Below, one piece after another: positions 1 to 8,147 of a stretch of DNA of 64,000 bases; the first letter of the stretch is position 1, and every line of letters starts with the position of its first letter. The DNA lies in contig NZ_CP071091.1 in assembly GCF_017301635.1 (NCBI RefSeq), positions 3,050,001 through 3,114,000 on the forward strand. Reading direction: 5' to 3'. This DNA comes from Myxococcus landrumus. Its GTDB lineage: Bacteria; Myxococcota; Myxococcia; Myxococcales; Myxococcaceae. Made by a program: the position numbers and the translations under genes. Under the pieces are notes generated by a model. That model did no database searches, was not told where the DNA came from, and was given only the letters and a program-made list of their open reading frames with translations.

Positions 1-137
1 CCGATATGAATGTAGCTGTAGACAGTGGGACCACAGACGTAGACCCCCACGCAGCCCGGGACAGCGGGCTCCAGCAGCTCCTTCTGCATGGACATCGTGT
101 TGAAGAGCCGGATGGGTGCGGGAGTCACTTTCGCCAT
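1..137 (-). CDS. cysS: Cysteinyl-tRNA synthetase, N-terminal fragment (runs off window)
   Basis: Only the first 45 codons are in the window; the gene continues past base 1. The ATG is at 135-137 on the reverse strand. The peptide begins [15 protein letters not shown] and continues to [13 protein letters not shown], the class I CysRS N terminus: the Cys of YVCGPTVY (residue 35) is the first zinc ligand that selects cysteine, and the HIGH-type motif (HIGN) begins right at the window edge. The enzyme charges tRNA-Cys in the cytoplasm. Shine-Dalgarno is poor: an AGGA sits too close to the ATG. Divergent from the FHA gene starting at 287, with about 150 bases between them. Confidence 0.9.
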   Translation of the reverse strand, partial: MAKVTPAPIRLFNTMSMQKELLEPAVPGCVGVYVCGPTVYSYIHI

Positions 138-286
138 TCCTCGTGGGGGTCCGTCATTGTGTGTGTGGCCGCTACTCTAGATTCCCGGTCCTGAAACAGG
201 CCAGCATTCACACGGCCCTGGACAACTTCGAACGGCCCCGGCCTGAGAACCTTCCAGCCGGTCCTCAATCAGCGAGAATGGTGTTC

Positions 287-1948
287 ATGGCTCCACCGAA
301 TCCCAAGCGCCCGCCCCGCCCTCCCCGTCCACCGGGTACGCAGGCGCCGAAGGACTCCGATGTGGAGTTGCCCTTCGACGACGACGAGGTGGCGCCCCTC
401 CAGGCCGACGACCCGCGTCCTCAGCGAGTGCCCCAGTTCCCGGCGGGCTCACGCAAGCCGACGCGCCAGGGCGGTGGCAGGGGACGCGAGCGGGGTGACC
501 GGGAGCTGTCGTCCAAGTTCGACTGGGGCCGCGAGTACTCGAACCCTGGCCACCCTCCGGCCTTCCTCTACGTCGAGCGAGGCCCCGGCGCCGGCCAGCT
601 CGTGCCCGTGCAGCCAGGAACGCTGGTCCTGGGACGCTCCTCCTCCTCGGACCTGCGCCTCCAGCACCCGTCCATCAGCCGCCGCCATGCACAGGTCACC
701 CGGAAGGGCGACCAGATCTTCCTGAAGGACCTGGGCAGCCAGAACGGCACCTTCATCAATCGCAACCGAGTCACAGATGAAGTCGAGGTGATGTCCGGCG
801 ACGAAATCACCCTGGGCAACGCGATGATGCGGCTGCGCGGTCCCGGAGGGACTCCCGCCGCGGGGCTCCCCGCGTTCGCTGGCGACGTTGCACCGCCCGC
901 GCCTCGCAAGCGTGGACTGAGCCCGCTGGGCGTGGGGCTCCTCGCCGCGGGGCTGGGCTCCACCGTGGCCGCCCTGTTCACCGTGCTCGCGGTGGGACTG
1001 AGCTCGAATCGCACTGGAAACACCGACGAGGCGCCGCGCACGGCACGCCCCTCGACGTCGAGCCAGGCTCCGTCGTCGGGAGCCAATCCCGCGGACACCG
1101 AGCGCCCGCTCCTCGTGGACACCGGCAACACACGGCCCACCGAAGGCACTCGTGCGCCTGGGGATGACAGGGCTCCGACGCCCCCGGGCCTCAGCGCTCG
1201 TGACATCGCCTCGGGCTCCAAGCGAGTGACAGCCCAGACGGGCGCCGCGAGCTCAGGCACCGGGCGCAGTGCTCGCGACATCGCCTCCGGCACGAATTCC
1301 GGACGGACCTCCGCACCCGATGAGGACTCGGCCGCCCCTCCCGCGAAGGAGACGGGTGTTCGCGACCTCTCCGCGGGAGTGACTCGGACGCCCGCTCGCG
1401 GCGCTTCCCCGGTGAGTGCCCAGAGTGTCGCCAATGGCGAGGTCGCGGCGTTCCCGGACCCGACCGACAACGATGCCTCGACCCTCGCGAAGAACGGCGC
1501 GAGCACGAAGCCTCGCAGTGGCAAGCCGACCGGCCCGGTGACGGAGGCGGAAGTCCTGCGGCTCTACGAGGCCGACGACCTTCCCGCGGCGCTCGACCTC
1601 GCCAAGGCTGGCAGGTTCACCGCCTTGAATGCGCAACTGTCTCGCTTCGACTCCGCGCGGAGCGAGGCGAACAAGGCGATCAAGGCGGAGGACACGGCCC
1701 GCGCCATCTCCCAGCTCACCATCGCGGTCCGCGTCGACCAGGAGCTCGCGAAGGGCTGGAGCCGGCAGGGGCCCCAGCTTCGCAAGCAGCTCGCGACCCT
1801 GTACGTGAACCTGGGCGTAGAGCACATGAAGCAGCAGAACGCGCCCGCGGCCCGCGAAGCCTTCGAGCAGGCGCTGAAGCACGACAAGGGCAACAGTCGG
1901 GCCGTCGAGGGACTCAGGCGCCTCGAAAGCGCCGCGACAGCCCCTTGA
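287..1948 (+). CDS. FHA-domain membrane protein with C-terminal TPR-like region
   Basis: About 553 residues from the ATG at 287 (an in-frame ATG at 278 is equally possible). Order: Pro/Arg-rich start, FHA domain at about residues 105-185 (LGRSSSSDLRLQ, SISRRHAQV, LGSQNGTFINRNRV), a hydrophobic segment near 215-245 (GLLAAGLGSTVAALFTVLAV), a long disordered linker, and helical TPR-like repeats at the end (NLGVEHMKQQNAPAAREAF). FHA domains bind phosphothreonine, so it probably reads the output of a Ser/Thr kinase at the membrane. The linker holds two copies of ARDIASG and a third degenerate VRDLSAG. The last 35 bases overlap the convergent gene ending at 1914. Partner and exact role unknown. Confidence 0.8.
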   Translation: MAPPNPKRPPRPPRPPGTQAPKDSDVELPFDDDEVAPLQADDPRPQRVPQFPAGSRKPTRQGGGRGRERGDRELSSKFDWGREYSNPGHPPAFLYVERGPGAGQLVPVQPGTLVLGRSSSSDLRLQHPSISRRHAQVTRKGDQIFLKDLGSQNGTFINRNRVTDEVEVMSGDEITLGNAMMRLRGPGGTPAAGLPAFAGDVAPPAPRKRGLSPLGVGLLAAGLGSTVAALFTVLAVGLSSNRTGNTDEAPRTARPSTSSQAPSSGANPADTERPLLVDTGNTRPTEGTRAPGDDRAPTPPGLSARDIASGSKRVTAQTGAASSGTGRSARDIASGTNSGRTSAPDEDSAAPPAKETGVRDLSAGVTRTPARGASPVSAQSVANGEVAAFPDPTDNDASTLAKNGASTKPRSGKPTGPVTEAEVLRLYEADDLPAALDLAKAGRFTALNAQLSRFDSARSEANKAIKAEDTARAISQLTIAVRVDQELAKGWSRQGPQLRKQLATLYVNLGVEHMKQQNAPAAREAFEQALKHDKGNSRAVEGLRRLESAATAP

Positions 1949-2573
1949 TGAGCAGCACGGCGTTGAGGGCGGCGAACGCCAGCAGCGCGAGCGTCACCAG
2001 CACCAGGCCCCGGTCCTCGCGCGGCCGCTCGCCCTCGACGATCAACCACACCTTGCCGTCGTGGGGCTGGAGCTCTCCCATGCCTCGCAGCAACGTGAGC
2101 GCATCGCGATAGCGCGGTGCCTCGTCTTCCGCGAGCAGCCTGCCTCGAATCGCGAAGGGCCTCGCATCGGGAGGAGGCGGCGCCCGCCCCTGCACCCAAT
2201 CCTCCCCAGGCAACGCGGGCCTGCGCACGACGAACGGGGATTCGCGCAACCCCACCAACACGAACAGGCCCGCCCCATCCTGTTCGTACGCGCCCCGTGC
2301 CGTGGGGATGCCGTGCACCTGCGCGTAGCGATTGGAGGCGAGCGCGTCGAAGCGGTACTCCCCTTCCGCCCCCAGCGTCAGGGGGACCGGGGAGGAGAAG
2401 AAGTACGCCAGCTCCCGCCGCTGCATCAGCACGAGCGACAGGCTCACCGCGATGGCCATCACGGAGGCGAGCGGACGGACACCCAGGCGCCTCCGCGCGA
2501 GCCGTGACTCCAGCTCGGCGATGCGCAGGTCCCGATCAGCCTGGGCCGACGTGGAATGGGACGACTCAGTCAT
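1914..2573 (-). CDS. Hypothetical membrane protein with two TM segments
   Basis: 219 residues. I do not recognise the family. A short charged N terminus with coiled-coil character (DLRIAELESRLARRR) leads to a first membrane segment (VMAIAVSLSLVLMQ, about residues 37-52); a roughly 125-residue middle region, probably periplasmic, follows, then a second membrane segment near the end (LVLVTLALLAFAALNAVLLI) and a basic tail RRFRGA. It lies 75 bp downstream of cdnL on the same strand, but a strong intrinsic terminator separates them, and its ATG comes only five bases after that terminator's T-tract. Its 3' end overlaps the convergent FHA gene by 35 bases. Confidence 0.7.
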   Translation of the reverse strand: MTESSHSTSAQADRDLRIAELESRLARRRLGVRPLASVMAIAVSLSLVLMQRRELAYFFSSPVPLTLGAEGEYRFDALASNRYAQVHGIPTARGAYEQDGAGLFVLVGLRESPFVVRRPALPGEDWVQGRAPPPPDARPFAIRGRLLAEDEAPRYRDALTLLRGMGELQPHDGKVWLIVEGERPREDRGLVLVTLALLAFAALNAVLLIKGLSRRFRGA

Positions 2574-2577
2574 GACG

Positions 2578-2620
2578 CGGAAAGACGAAACCCCGAGCTC
2601 CCTGCACGGGAACCCGGGGT
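2578..2620 (-). terminator. Intrinsic terminator of cdnL
   Basis: Read on the minus strand, bases 2620-2608 pair with 2602-2590 over 13 positions (two G-T wobbles) around a 5-nt loop, followed by the T-rich tail TTTCGTCTTTCC (2589-2578). It sits 28 bases after the cdnL stop codon. This is one of the clearest Rho-independent terminators in the window. Confidence 0.75.
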
Positions 2621-2648
2621 GGAAGTCTCGGACCTCCGCTCGCCAACG

Positions 2649-3143
2649 TCAGGCGAGGTTGAAGATCTTCTTCAGGTCCGACTCGATTTCTTCCTCGGAG
2701 CAATCCTTCGCGAGCGACAGCTCCTTGATCAGCAGCGAGCGCGCCGTATCGAGCATCTTGCGCTCACCGAAGGAGAGATCCTTGTCACCCTTCAGCAGGT
2801 ACAGATCACGAAGCACCTCGGCGATCTCGAAGACGGAGCCCGTCTTGATCTTCTCCATGTACTCCCGGTACCGACGGTTCCAGGTGGTGGAGTCAACCGA
2901 GATGTCCTTCTCTCGGAGGATGGAATAGACCTGCTTCACATCCTCCTCGCTGATGATCTCACGGAGGCCGACCGACCCGACCTTGTTGATCGGGATCATG
3001 ATCCGCATCCCGTTCTCCAGGATGCGCAGCACGTAGAACGACTGGCGCTGCCCGGCCACCTCGGTGTGCTCGATACCCATCACCTCACCGACGCCCTGGC
3101 CTGGATAAACCGCCTTGTCACCAGTCTTGAAGCTGGTCTGCAC
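2649..3143 (-). CDS. cdnL: CarD-family RNA polymerase-binding regulator CdnL
   Basis: 164 residues from a GTG start, decided by a perfect AAGGAGG six bases upstream (3150-3156); the longer upstream frame lacks such a site. The protein begins with QTSFKTGDKAVYPGQGVGEV after the initiator, the Tudor-like CarD N-terminal domain that contacts the RNA polymerase beta subunit; the helical C-terminal domain, including the W of STTWNRRYREYMEK, contacts promoter DNA. From memory, length and sequence agree with M. xanthus CdnL, which is essential and stabilises open complexes at sigma-A promoters such as those of rRNA genes. Divergent from comEC with a palindrome between them; followed by a strong terminator. 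Confidence 0.95.
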   Translation of the reverse strand: MQTSFKTGDKAVYPGQGVGEVMGIEHTEVAGQRQSFYVLRILENGMRIMIPINKVGSVGLREIISEEDVKQVYSILREKDISVDSTTWNRRYREYMEKIKTGSVFEIAEVLRDLYLLKGDKDLSFGERKMLDTARSLLIKELSLAKDCSEEEIESDLKKIFNLA

Positions 3144-3149
3144 TAATTG

Positions 3150-3156
3150 CCTCCTT
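3150..3156 (-). promoter_or_regulatory. Shine-Dalgarno of cdnL
   Basis: AAGGAGG on the minus strand, six bases from GTG 3143. It fixes the GTG as the start of CdnL and gives the 164-residue length known for the family. Confidence 0.85.
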
Positions 3157-3260
3157 GAAAGACTCGCTCCCGGCCTTCCATCAACAAGCCGGGCACAACT
3201 ACCACAAACCACATCCACGGGCAACGATATCGCCTTGACCACCCAGAACGCGTCCGACTA

Positions 3261-3287
3261 CGTTGTCGGTTTTCGTACGCGACAACG
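3261..3287. promoter_or_regulatory. 27-bp palindrome between cdnL and comEC (candidate operator)
   Basis: Perfect 8-bp arms CGTTGTCG (3261-3268) and CGACAACG (3280-3287) flank an 11-bp centre. It lies 117 bases upstream of the cdnL start and 47 bases upstream of the comEC start. No U-tract follows on either strand, so a dimeric protein-binding site fits better than a terminator. The binding protein is unknown. Confidence 0.45.
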
Positions 3288-3334
3288 CTCAGTGTGCGAG
3301 TCGGCGTGACGGACGGTGTTGGGCGGGGTGGTCG

Positions 3335-5794
3335 GTGGATCGTTACGCGTGGCGCGACCTGGGGACGCGTCCCCTCTTCTTTCCCTCGTTGAGCTTGCTG
3401 CTGGGCGCTGTCTGGGCACCAAGAACGGACGCCTCTGCGGAGCTATTTCTGGTCTGCGGGGTTTTCCTGGGACTGGCCGCTCTAGCGCTCGCCCGGCTGC
3501 CTGGCGCTCATCTGGCGGTGCTGGGCGCCCTCGGGCTGGCTGGAGTCGGCCTGGCGCGATGGGAGGCACGCACCGAGGTGCCACGCGCGCTGACTCGAGG
3601 CGGAGACGCCGTCGTCGAGGGCGAGGTGGAGCGGGTGGACGCGGTGGAGGGGTCCTCTCGTGTGAGGCTCGCGGTGGCGCGAGCGGGGACCGGTGAGCTG
3701 GCGCTCGAGAGTGCGCGCTTCAAGGCGAACCTGACGCTGCGGGGTTCCGCGCCCCCTCTGCTTCCGGGACAGCGCCTGCGAGCCACGGCTCGACTGACCC
3801 CTGTCACCCCCGCGGGCAATCCAGGTGAGCGGGACTTCTCATCGGTCCGGTGGAGGCAGGGCGTGGCCTTCCTGGCGACCGCGGATGCGGAGGCCGTGCT
3901 CGTGTTGTCGCGGGCTCCGGGGTGGCGATGGGAGGTGGAGGACACACGCGAGCGGTTGGCGGAGGCCACCCATCGGCTGGCTCCGTCTCGAGACGCGGCG
4001 GCGCTCTTTCTCACGCTGGCCGCGGGCCGTCGCGCGGAGCTGGACGCGGCATGGGAGGAGGCGTTCTCGAAAGCGGGGCTCGCGCATGTGTTGAGCGTGA
4101 GCGGTCTGCACGTCGCGGCCCTGGCCCTGATGACGCTCGCGCTGCTGCGCCGCCTGCTGGTGCGCGTGGGGGAGCGGTGGCGGAAGGTGGATGCCCGACG
4201 GGTGGCGGCTCCCGCCGCGGTGCCCTTCGTCTGGGCTTATGTGTTGTTCACCGGAAGCCAGCCTCCGGCGGTGCGCTCAGCGGTGATGGCCACGGTGGTG
4301 CTGTTGGGTCTGTCGTGGTGGAAGCGCGCGGACGGCTTGAATGGCCTCTCCGCGGCGGCGCTGGTGCTGGTCATGTGGGCCCCTTCCAGCGTCGAGGACC
4401 TGTCCCTGCGACTGTCGTTCCTCGCGGTGCTGGGACTGGTGCTGCTCGTGCCGGCACTGAGGTTGGCCCTGCCCCTTTCACCTCCGGACCCTGGCGAGCA
4501 GCGGCGATGGGTTCGACTCCTGGGCAAGGCTCGCGAGTCCGTGGCGCAGACGTTGTGCGCGAGCGCCGCGGCCACGCTGGCGGGGTTGCCCGTCGTCGCC
4601 TGGGCGTTCGGGCGCGTGAGCCTGGCGGGGCTCATCTCCAACGTCATCGCCCTCCCCCTCTGCGGTCTGCTCACGGGAGTGGCCGCTGGTGGCGCCGCGC
4701 TGTTCGTCGTCGCACCTCCCCTTGCGACTCCCGTGTTGTGGGTGGGCGCGTGGGCCTCGGAGGTGTTGCTGTGGCTCACCCGTGTGTTCGCCTCCATGCC
4801 GCTGGCGTCGGTGGAGGTGCCGTCGCTCGGCGGTTGGTCGGCGCTGTACGCGATGGGACTCTTGTCGTGGGCCCTGGGCACCGGACGGTGGCGTCTGGGC
4901 GGATGGCTCGCGCCCTTGGCGCTCGTGGCCTCGGTGCTCGTCCCCAGGCTCATGCCCCAGCCAGGGCTGCGGGTCACCTTCCTTTCCGTGGGCCAAGGCG
5001 ACGCGGTGGTGCTCAGCTCCGACGGACATCACGCGCTCGTCGATGGCGGCGGGGCGCCCGGTGGCGCGGACACGGGGACTCGCTTCGTGCTGCCCTATCT
5101 GCGCCATCAGGGCATCTCGCGGCTGGACCTCGCGGTGTTGTCCCATCCACATCCGGACCATGCGCTGGGGCTGGTGTCCACGTTGGGAAGCATCCCCACC
5201 ACGCGCCTGTGGCTCCCCGCCGGAGACGAAGGCGGTCCGCTCTCCCGGCAGGTGGTCGCCGCCGCCCGCGATGCCCACGTCGAGGAAGTGGAGGCAGGTC
5301 ATCCACCGCTGACGTTGGGTGAGGCCACGCTGGAGGTGTTGGGCCCTCCCGAAGCCGCGGAGCGCGAGCTGCTGGAAGGCGTGAATGACCGCAGCGTGGT
5401 GCTGAGGGTCCGCCATGGCGACGTCACCATCCTCCTGCCCGGGGACGTGGAGCACGATGCGGAGGAGCTGCTCGCGGAAACGATGGGCGCGGTGACGGTG
5501 ATGAAGGCTCCGCACCATGGCTCACGGACCTCGTCCACCCAGGCCCTGTTGGCGAAAGCCCGTCCCCGCTACGTGGTCTTCTGCGTCGGCCGGCGCAACC
5601 GCTTTGGCTTTCCGCATCCCGAGGTGGAGGCGCGCTACCGGGCCTTGGGCAGCGAGTGTTGGAGGACGGACATCGACGGAGCCGTCACGGTGGAGAGTGA
5701 TGGCCGGGATGTCCGGCTGCTCCCCCACCTGACGCGCGAGCCGCCCTTGGAGGAGCCTTCACTTGCCGAGGAGGAACGGCATTCCCATCGTTGA
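3335..5794 (+). CDS. comEC: ComEC/Rec2 DNA-uptake channel
   Basis: About 819 residues from GTG 3335 (MDRYAWRDLGTRP); an in-frame TTG at 3263 lies inside the palindrome and is less likely. The N-terminal third has hydrophobic helices plus a soluble OB-like region (DUF4131 type), the centre is the polytopic competence domain (for example HVLSVSGLHVAALALM), and the C-terminal quarter is a metallo-beta-lactamase domain: SVGQGDAVVL near residue 552, SHPHPDHALG near 604, and PHHGSRTSS near 726. ComEC moves single-stranded DNA across the inner membrane during transformation; the C-terminal domain is the presumed nuclease that degrades the other strand. Zinc-ligand histidines look intact. A small gene follows almost without a gap. 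Confidence 0.92.
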   Translation: MDRYAWRDLGTRPLFFPSLSLLLGAVWAPRTDASAELFLVCGVFLGLAALALARLPGAHLAVLGALGLAGVGLARWEARTEVPRALTRGGDAVVEGEVERVDAVEGSSRVRLAVARAGTGELALESARFKANLTLRGSAPPLLPGQRLRATARLTPVTPAGNPGERDFSSVRWRQGVAFLATADAEAVLVLSRAPGWRWEVEDTRERLAEATHRLAPSRDAAALFLTLAAGRRAELDAAWEEAFSKAGLAHVLSVSGLHVAALALMTLALLRRLLVRVGERWRKVDARRVAAPAAVPFVWAYVLFTGSQPPAVRSAVMATVVLLGLSWWKRADGLNGLSAAALVLVMWAPSSVEDLSLRLSFLAVLGLVLLVPALRLALPLSPPDPGEQRRWVRLLGKARESVAQTLCASAAATLAGLPVVAWAFGRVSLAGLISNVIALPLCGLLTGVAAGGAALFVVAPPLATPVLWVGAWASEVLLWLTRVFASMPLASVEVPSLGGWSALYAMGLLSWALGTGRWRLGGWLAPLALVASVLVPRLMPQPGLRVTFLSVGQGDAVVLSSDGHHALVDGGGAPGGADTGTRFVLPYLRHQGISRLDLAVLSHPHPDHALGLVSTLGSIPTTRLWLPAGDEGGPLSRQVVAAARDAHVEEVEAGHPPLTLGEATLEVLGPPEAAERELLEGVNDRSVVLRVRHGDVTILLPGDVEHDAEELLAETMGAVTVMKAPHHGSRTSSTQALLAKARPRYVVFCVGRRNRFGFPHPEVEARYRALGSECWRTDIDGAVTVESDGRDVRLLPHLTREPPLEEPSLAEEERHSHR

Positions 5795-5798
5795 GCCG

Positions 5799-6053
5799 AT
5801 GAATCCCGAGGACATCGACCTGCGGCAGCTCACCGCGGACCTGAAGGACGCGCTCGGCCCCGGAGAACCCGTGGGCTACCTGCGTGGAAAGTCGCTCATG
5901 CGCGACATGCTCGTGGACCTGAAGGGTTACTCCCAGCAAGAGGCCGAGGAGCTCATCGACACGCTGGAGCTCCAGGGGTTCCTCCGCTTCCTCGGGGACC
6001 CCTCGGAGCGGTCCGTGGCGGATGCCCAGTGGTCCATCACGCCGCACGGCTGA
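5799..6053 (+). CDS. Small acidic hypothetical protein downstream of comEC
   Basis: 84 residues from the ATG at 5799, four bases after the comEC stop. A TTG at 5763, inside the comEC end, has a better Shine-Dalgarno (GGAGGAG, 7-base spacer) and would add 12 residues, so the start is uncertain. The sequence is soluble and helical (DLRQLTADLKDALG, YSQQEAEELIDTLELQGFL) and resembles a small winged-helix or helical-bundle protein, but I cannot name a family. Position suggests co-transcription with comEC; whether it works with DNA uptake is inference only. It ends 10 bases from the convergent lipoprotein gene. Confidence 0.6.
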   Translation: MNPEDIDLRQLTADLKDALGPGEPVGYLRGKSLMRDMLVDLKGYSQQEAEELIDTLELQGFLRFLGDPSERSVADAQWSITPHG

Positions 6054-6063
6054 ACGCGACTCC

Positions 6064-7263
6064 CTACTGGAACGTCAGCCACGCGAAGCGAGGCAACGCG
6101 TGGAAGTCGCCCACGAAGAGCGGCGAGAAGGCCTGCCCCTCCACCGTGCGACGTCCGTGATGCTCCAGGCGGTAGAGATTGAAGCGCCACCGGTCCCCGG
6201 GCTGGGGCGGAATGTGGGGCACCTCCGAGAGGCGCGCGAACGGGATGCGCATCTCCACGGACCAGCCTTCGTCCTTGTCGGAGGCGTCGTCGAGCGTGCC
6301 TCTCACCTTCACCGCCGACTTCATCCCCGAGTCCCACGACACATCCATCCCCTGACGGCGCCCGACGAAGGACGCATCGAAGTTGACGTTGTGGGGTGAC
6401 ACCTGCAACTCGTTGTACGTCCGGCCATCGGCGTTGGCGTCGAGGAAGATTTCCACCACCTCCTGCTCGTAGATGGGGTCATCCCGCTTGAGCAGCGTGC
6501 CCCAGATGTCCGGGTCCTCCGCGTCGAAGGCCACGTAGAGGAACTCATCGTCGTACGCCAACCGCGCCTCGGTGCGCAGCCGGACCTCGCGCCCATCGAA
6601 GCTGCCGCGCAGCACCACGGGTGACGCCGACTTCCAGACCGCATCGTCCAACACACCATCGATGGTCGGCGCGGTACTCGCCCGGCGCACGATGTACTCG
6701 GGCAACTCCGCGGCCGCGTTGCTTCCGAGCCGAGGCCCCATCATCCGATTCGCACCGTCTTGCGCCGAAGCCTCATCCACGGGCAGCCGCGCATCGCCGC
6801 GCCAGAAGCCCAGCATCACCCGCGCGGGCACGGCGGGCATGGGGAGGGTGTGGACGTCCTCGATGACCTTGTCCACGGGCCATGAGGCCAGGGGCGCGGC
6901 GCCGTTCTGCACCTCGTGGTCCGCGTTGATGAGCATCCCGCCGCTCGCGTCATCCACCACGTGGACGAAGAAGCCATAGCCCTGGGGCGGTGGACGCCGG
7001 GCCTGGAAGTAGTGCGCCAGACGCACTTCCTCGCCGGGGGCGGCCTTCTGCGGCGTCACCTTCGAGCCCAGGTACACCACCGCGCCTTCTGCGAAGGTGG
7101 TGCCCGCGCGGAACGTCAGGTCCGAGGGTGCGGCGTCCAGGAGGCGGGCCTGGGCCGGCTCCGGCAAGCGCTGCGTGCGCGGCTTGGGACCCGCCTGCTC
7201 ATCGCGGCATGCGGTCACCAGACTCGAGAGCGTCAGCAGAAGAACGATGGATGGGGTGCGCAT
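6064..7263 (-). CDS. Lipoprotein with C-terminal CBM9-like domain
   Basis: 399 residues. A signal peptide ends in a lipobox-like LSSLVTAC, so it should be an outer- or inner-membrane lipoprotein. The middle region (about 45-175) is a beta-rich domain of unknown type. From about residue 190 the pattern TAPTIDGVLDDAVWKSA, LAYDDEFLYVAFDAEDP, EVVEIFLDANADGR and WSVEMRIPFARL is that of carbohydrate-binding module family 9-like domains (also found in DOMON-like ethylbenzene-dehydrogenase-related proteins). Probably binds sugar or another small ligand at the cell surface; no catalytic domain is seen. Convergent with the small gene ending at 6053. Confidence 0.75.
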   Translation of the reverse strand: MRTPSIVLLLTLSSLVTACRDEQAGPKPRTQRLPEPAQARLLDAAPSDLTFRAGTTFAEGAVVYLGSKVTPQKAAPGEEVRLAHYFQARRPPPQGYGFFVHVVDDASGGMLINADHEVQNGAAPLASWPVDKVIEDVHTLPMPAVPARVMLGFWRGDARLPVDEASAQDGANRMMGPRLGSNAAAELPEYIVRRASTAPTIDGVLDDAVWKSASPVVLRGSFDGREVRLRTEARLAYDDEFLYVAFDAEDPDIWGTLLKRDDPIYEQEVVEIFLDANADGRTYNELQVSPHNVNFDASFVGRRQGMDVSWDSGMKSAVKVRGTLDDASDKDEGWSVEMRIPFARLSEVPHIPPQPGDRWRFNLYRLEHHGRRTVEGQAFSPLFVGDFHALPRFAWLTFQ

Positions 7264-7432
7264 CGGCGGCGGGCATCCTAGCGAGCTTCATGGCCCCGCG
7301 TGGGTGTGTTCGTCGACACGGCAAGCTCGGGCGTCCCTGCGCTCACCTGCCCGGCCGCGTCCAGGGCGTCCCATCCGCCCGCCGCCAGCGCCATCTTCAT
7401 GCGGAACATCACACGTCCCGGAGGTCCCGCTC

Positions 7433-8044
7433 ATGTCGCGACGCCGCATGCCCACGCTGCTCTGCGCCGTGCTGTCCCCGCTCCTCGCCCTGGGAGCCCT
7501 CCCTCCCGAGGCCCCCGTGGCCACGGGCTCCGCCTGGGTGGACACCCAACCGATTCCCGCCTGGAACAAGCCGAACAGCCCTCTCCCCAAGGCGCCCAAG
7601 GGCAACGGACAGTCCCTGCGCACGGGCCCCTGCGCCAGGCTCGCGCGCAAGCCCACCACCGCCTCCGACCGGGCCTTGATGAAGGCAGGATGGACGCTGC
7701 TCGGCCCGCTCAAGATTTTCGACACGACGGAGGTCATCACCGCCGCGGCCGAGGGCGACGGCATGTGTCGCGCCATGGGCTTCCAGGTGTTCGTCTTCGT
7801 CGACAGCCGCTTCGCGGGAACGCTGTCACCCGAGCCCATGTCGGACCGCTTCGACGGAGCCATGGGCGAGGTCCACATCCTCGGCGCCAAGAATCTCTCG
7901 GCCACCGTGCGCCGCTACTCCGCCGAGGACCCGCTCTGCTGCCCCTCGCGCGAGGCGAATGTGGACTACGAGGTTCAATCAGCGCCCAAAGGCCCCGTGG
8001 TGACGGCGACCCAAGCGACGACCCAGCCGACCTTGCAGCCGTGA
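7433..8044 (+). CDS. Exported LppP/LprE-like protein
   Basis: 203 residues from the ATG at 7433, chosen because GGAGG lies eight bases upstream (7420-7424). A signal peptide (MPTLLCAVLSPLLALGALPP) has no lipobox Cys, so the product is secreted or periplasmic. The second half (VFVFVDSRFAGTLSPEPM, then VRRYSAEDPLCCPS and a final V-x-Y-E strand) matches the pattern of the LppP/LprE domain known from mycobacterial lipoproteins, with its characteristic DPxCCPS. Function of that domain is not established. It stands alone between a divergent lipoprotein gene and a same-strand DUF2071 gene about 100 bases on. Confidence 0.65.
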   Translation: MSRRRMPTLLCAVLSPLLALGALPPEAPVATGSAWVDTQPIPAWNKPNSPLPKAPKGNGQSLRTGPCARLARKPTTASDRALMKAGWTLLGPLKIFDTTEVITAAAEGDGMCRAMGFQVFVFVDSRFAGTLSPEPMSDRFDGAMGEVHILGAKNLSATVRRYSAEDPLCCPSREANVDYEVQSAPKGPVVTATQATTQPTLQP

Positions 8045-8147
8045 CAGGGCCGTCGCTCAATCTCGGCTTTCGGCTCCCTTAAGCCGAAGCTCCGACGACG
8101 CCCCAGTCCTCGAGACACACCTCCCGCCTTGGGGTTACGAAGTCCTC

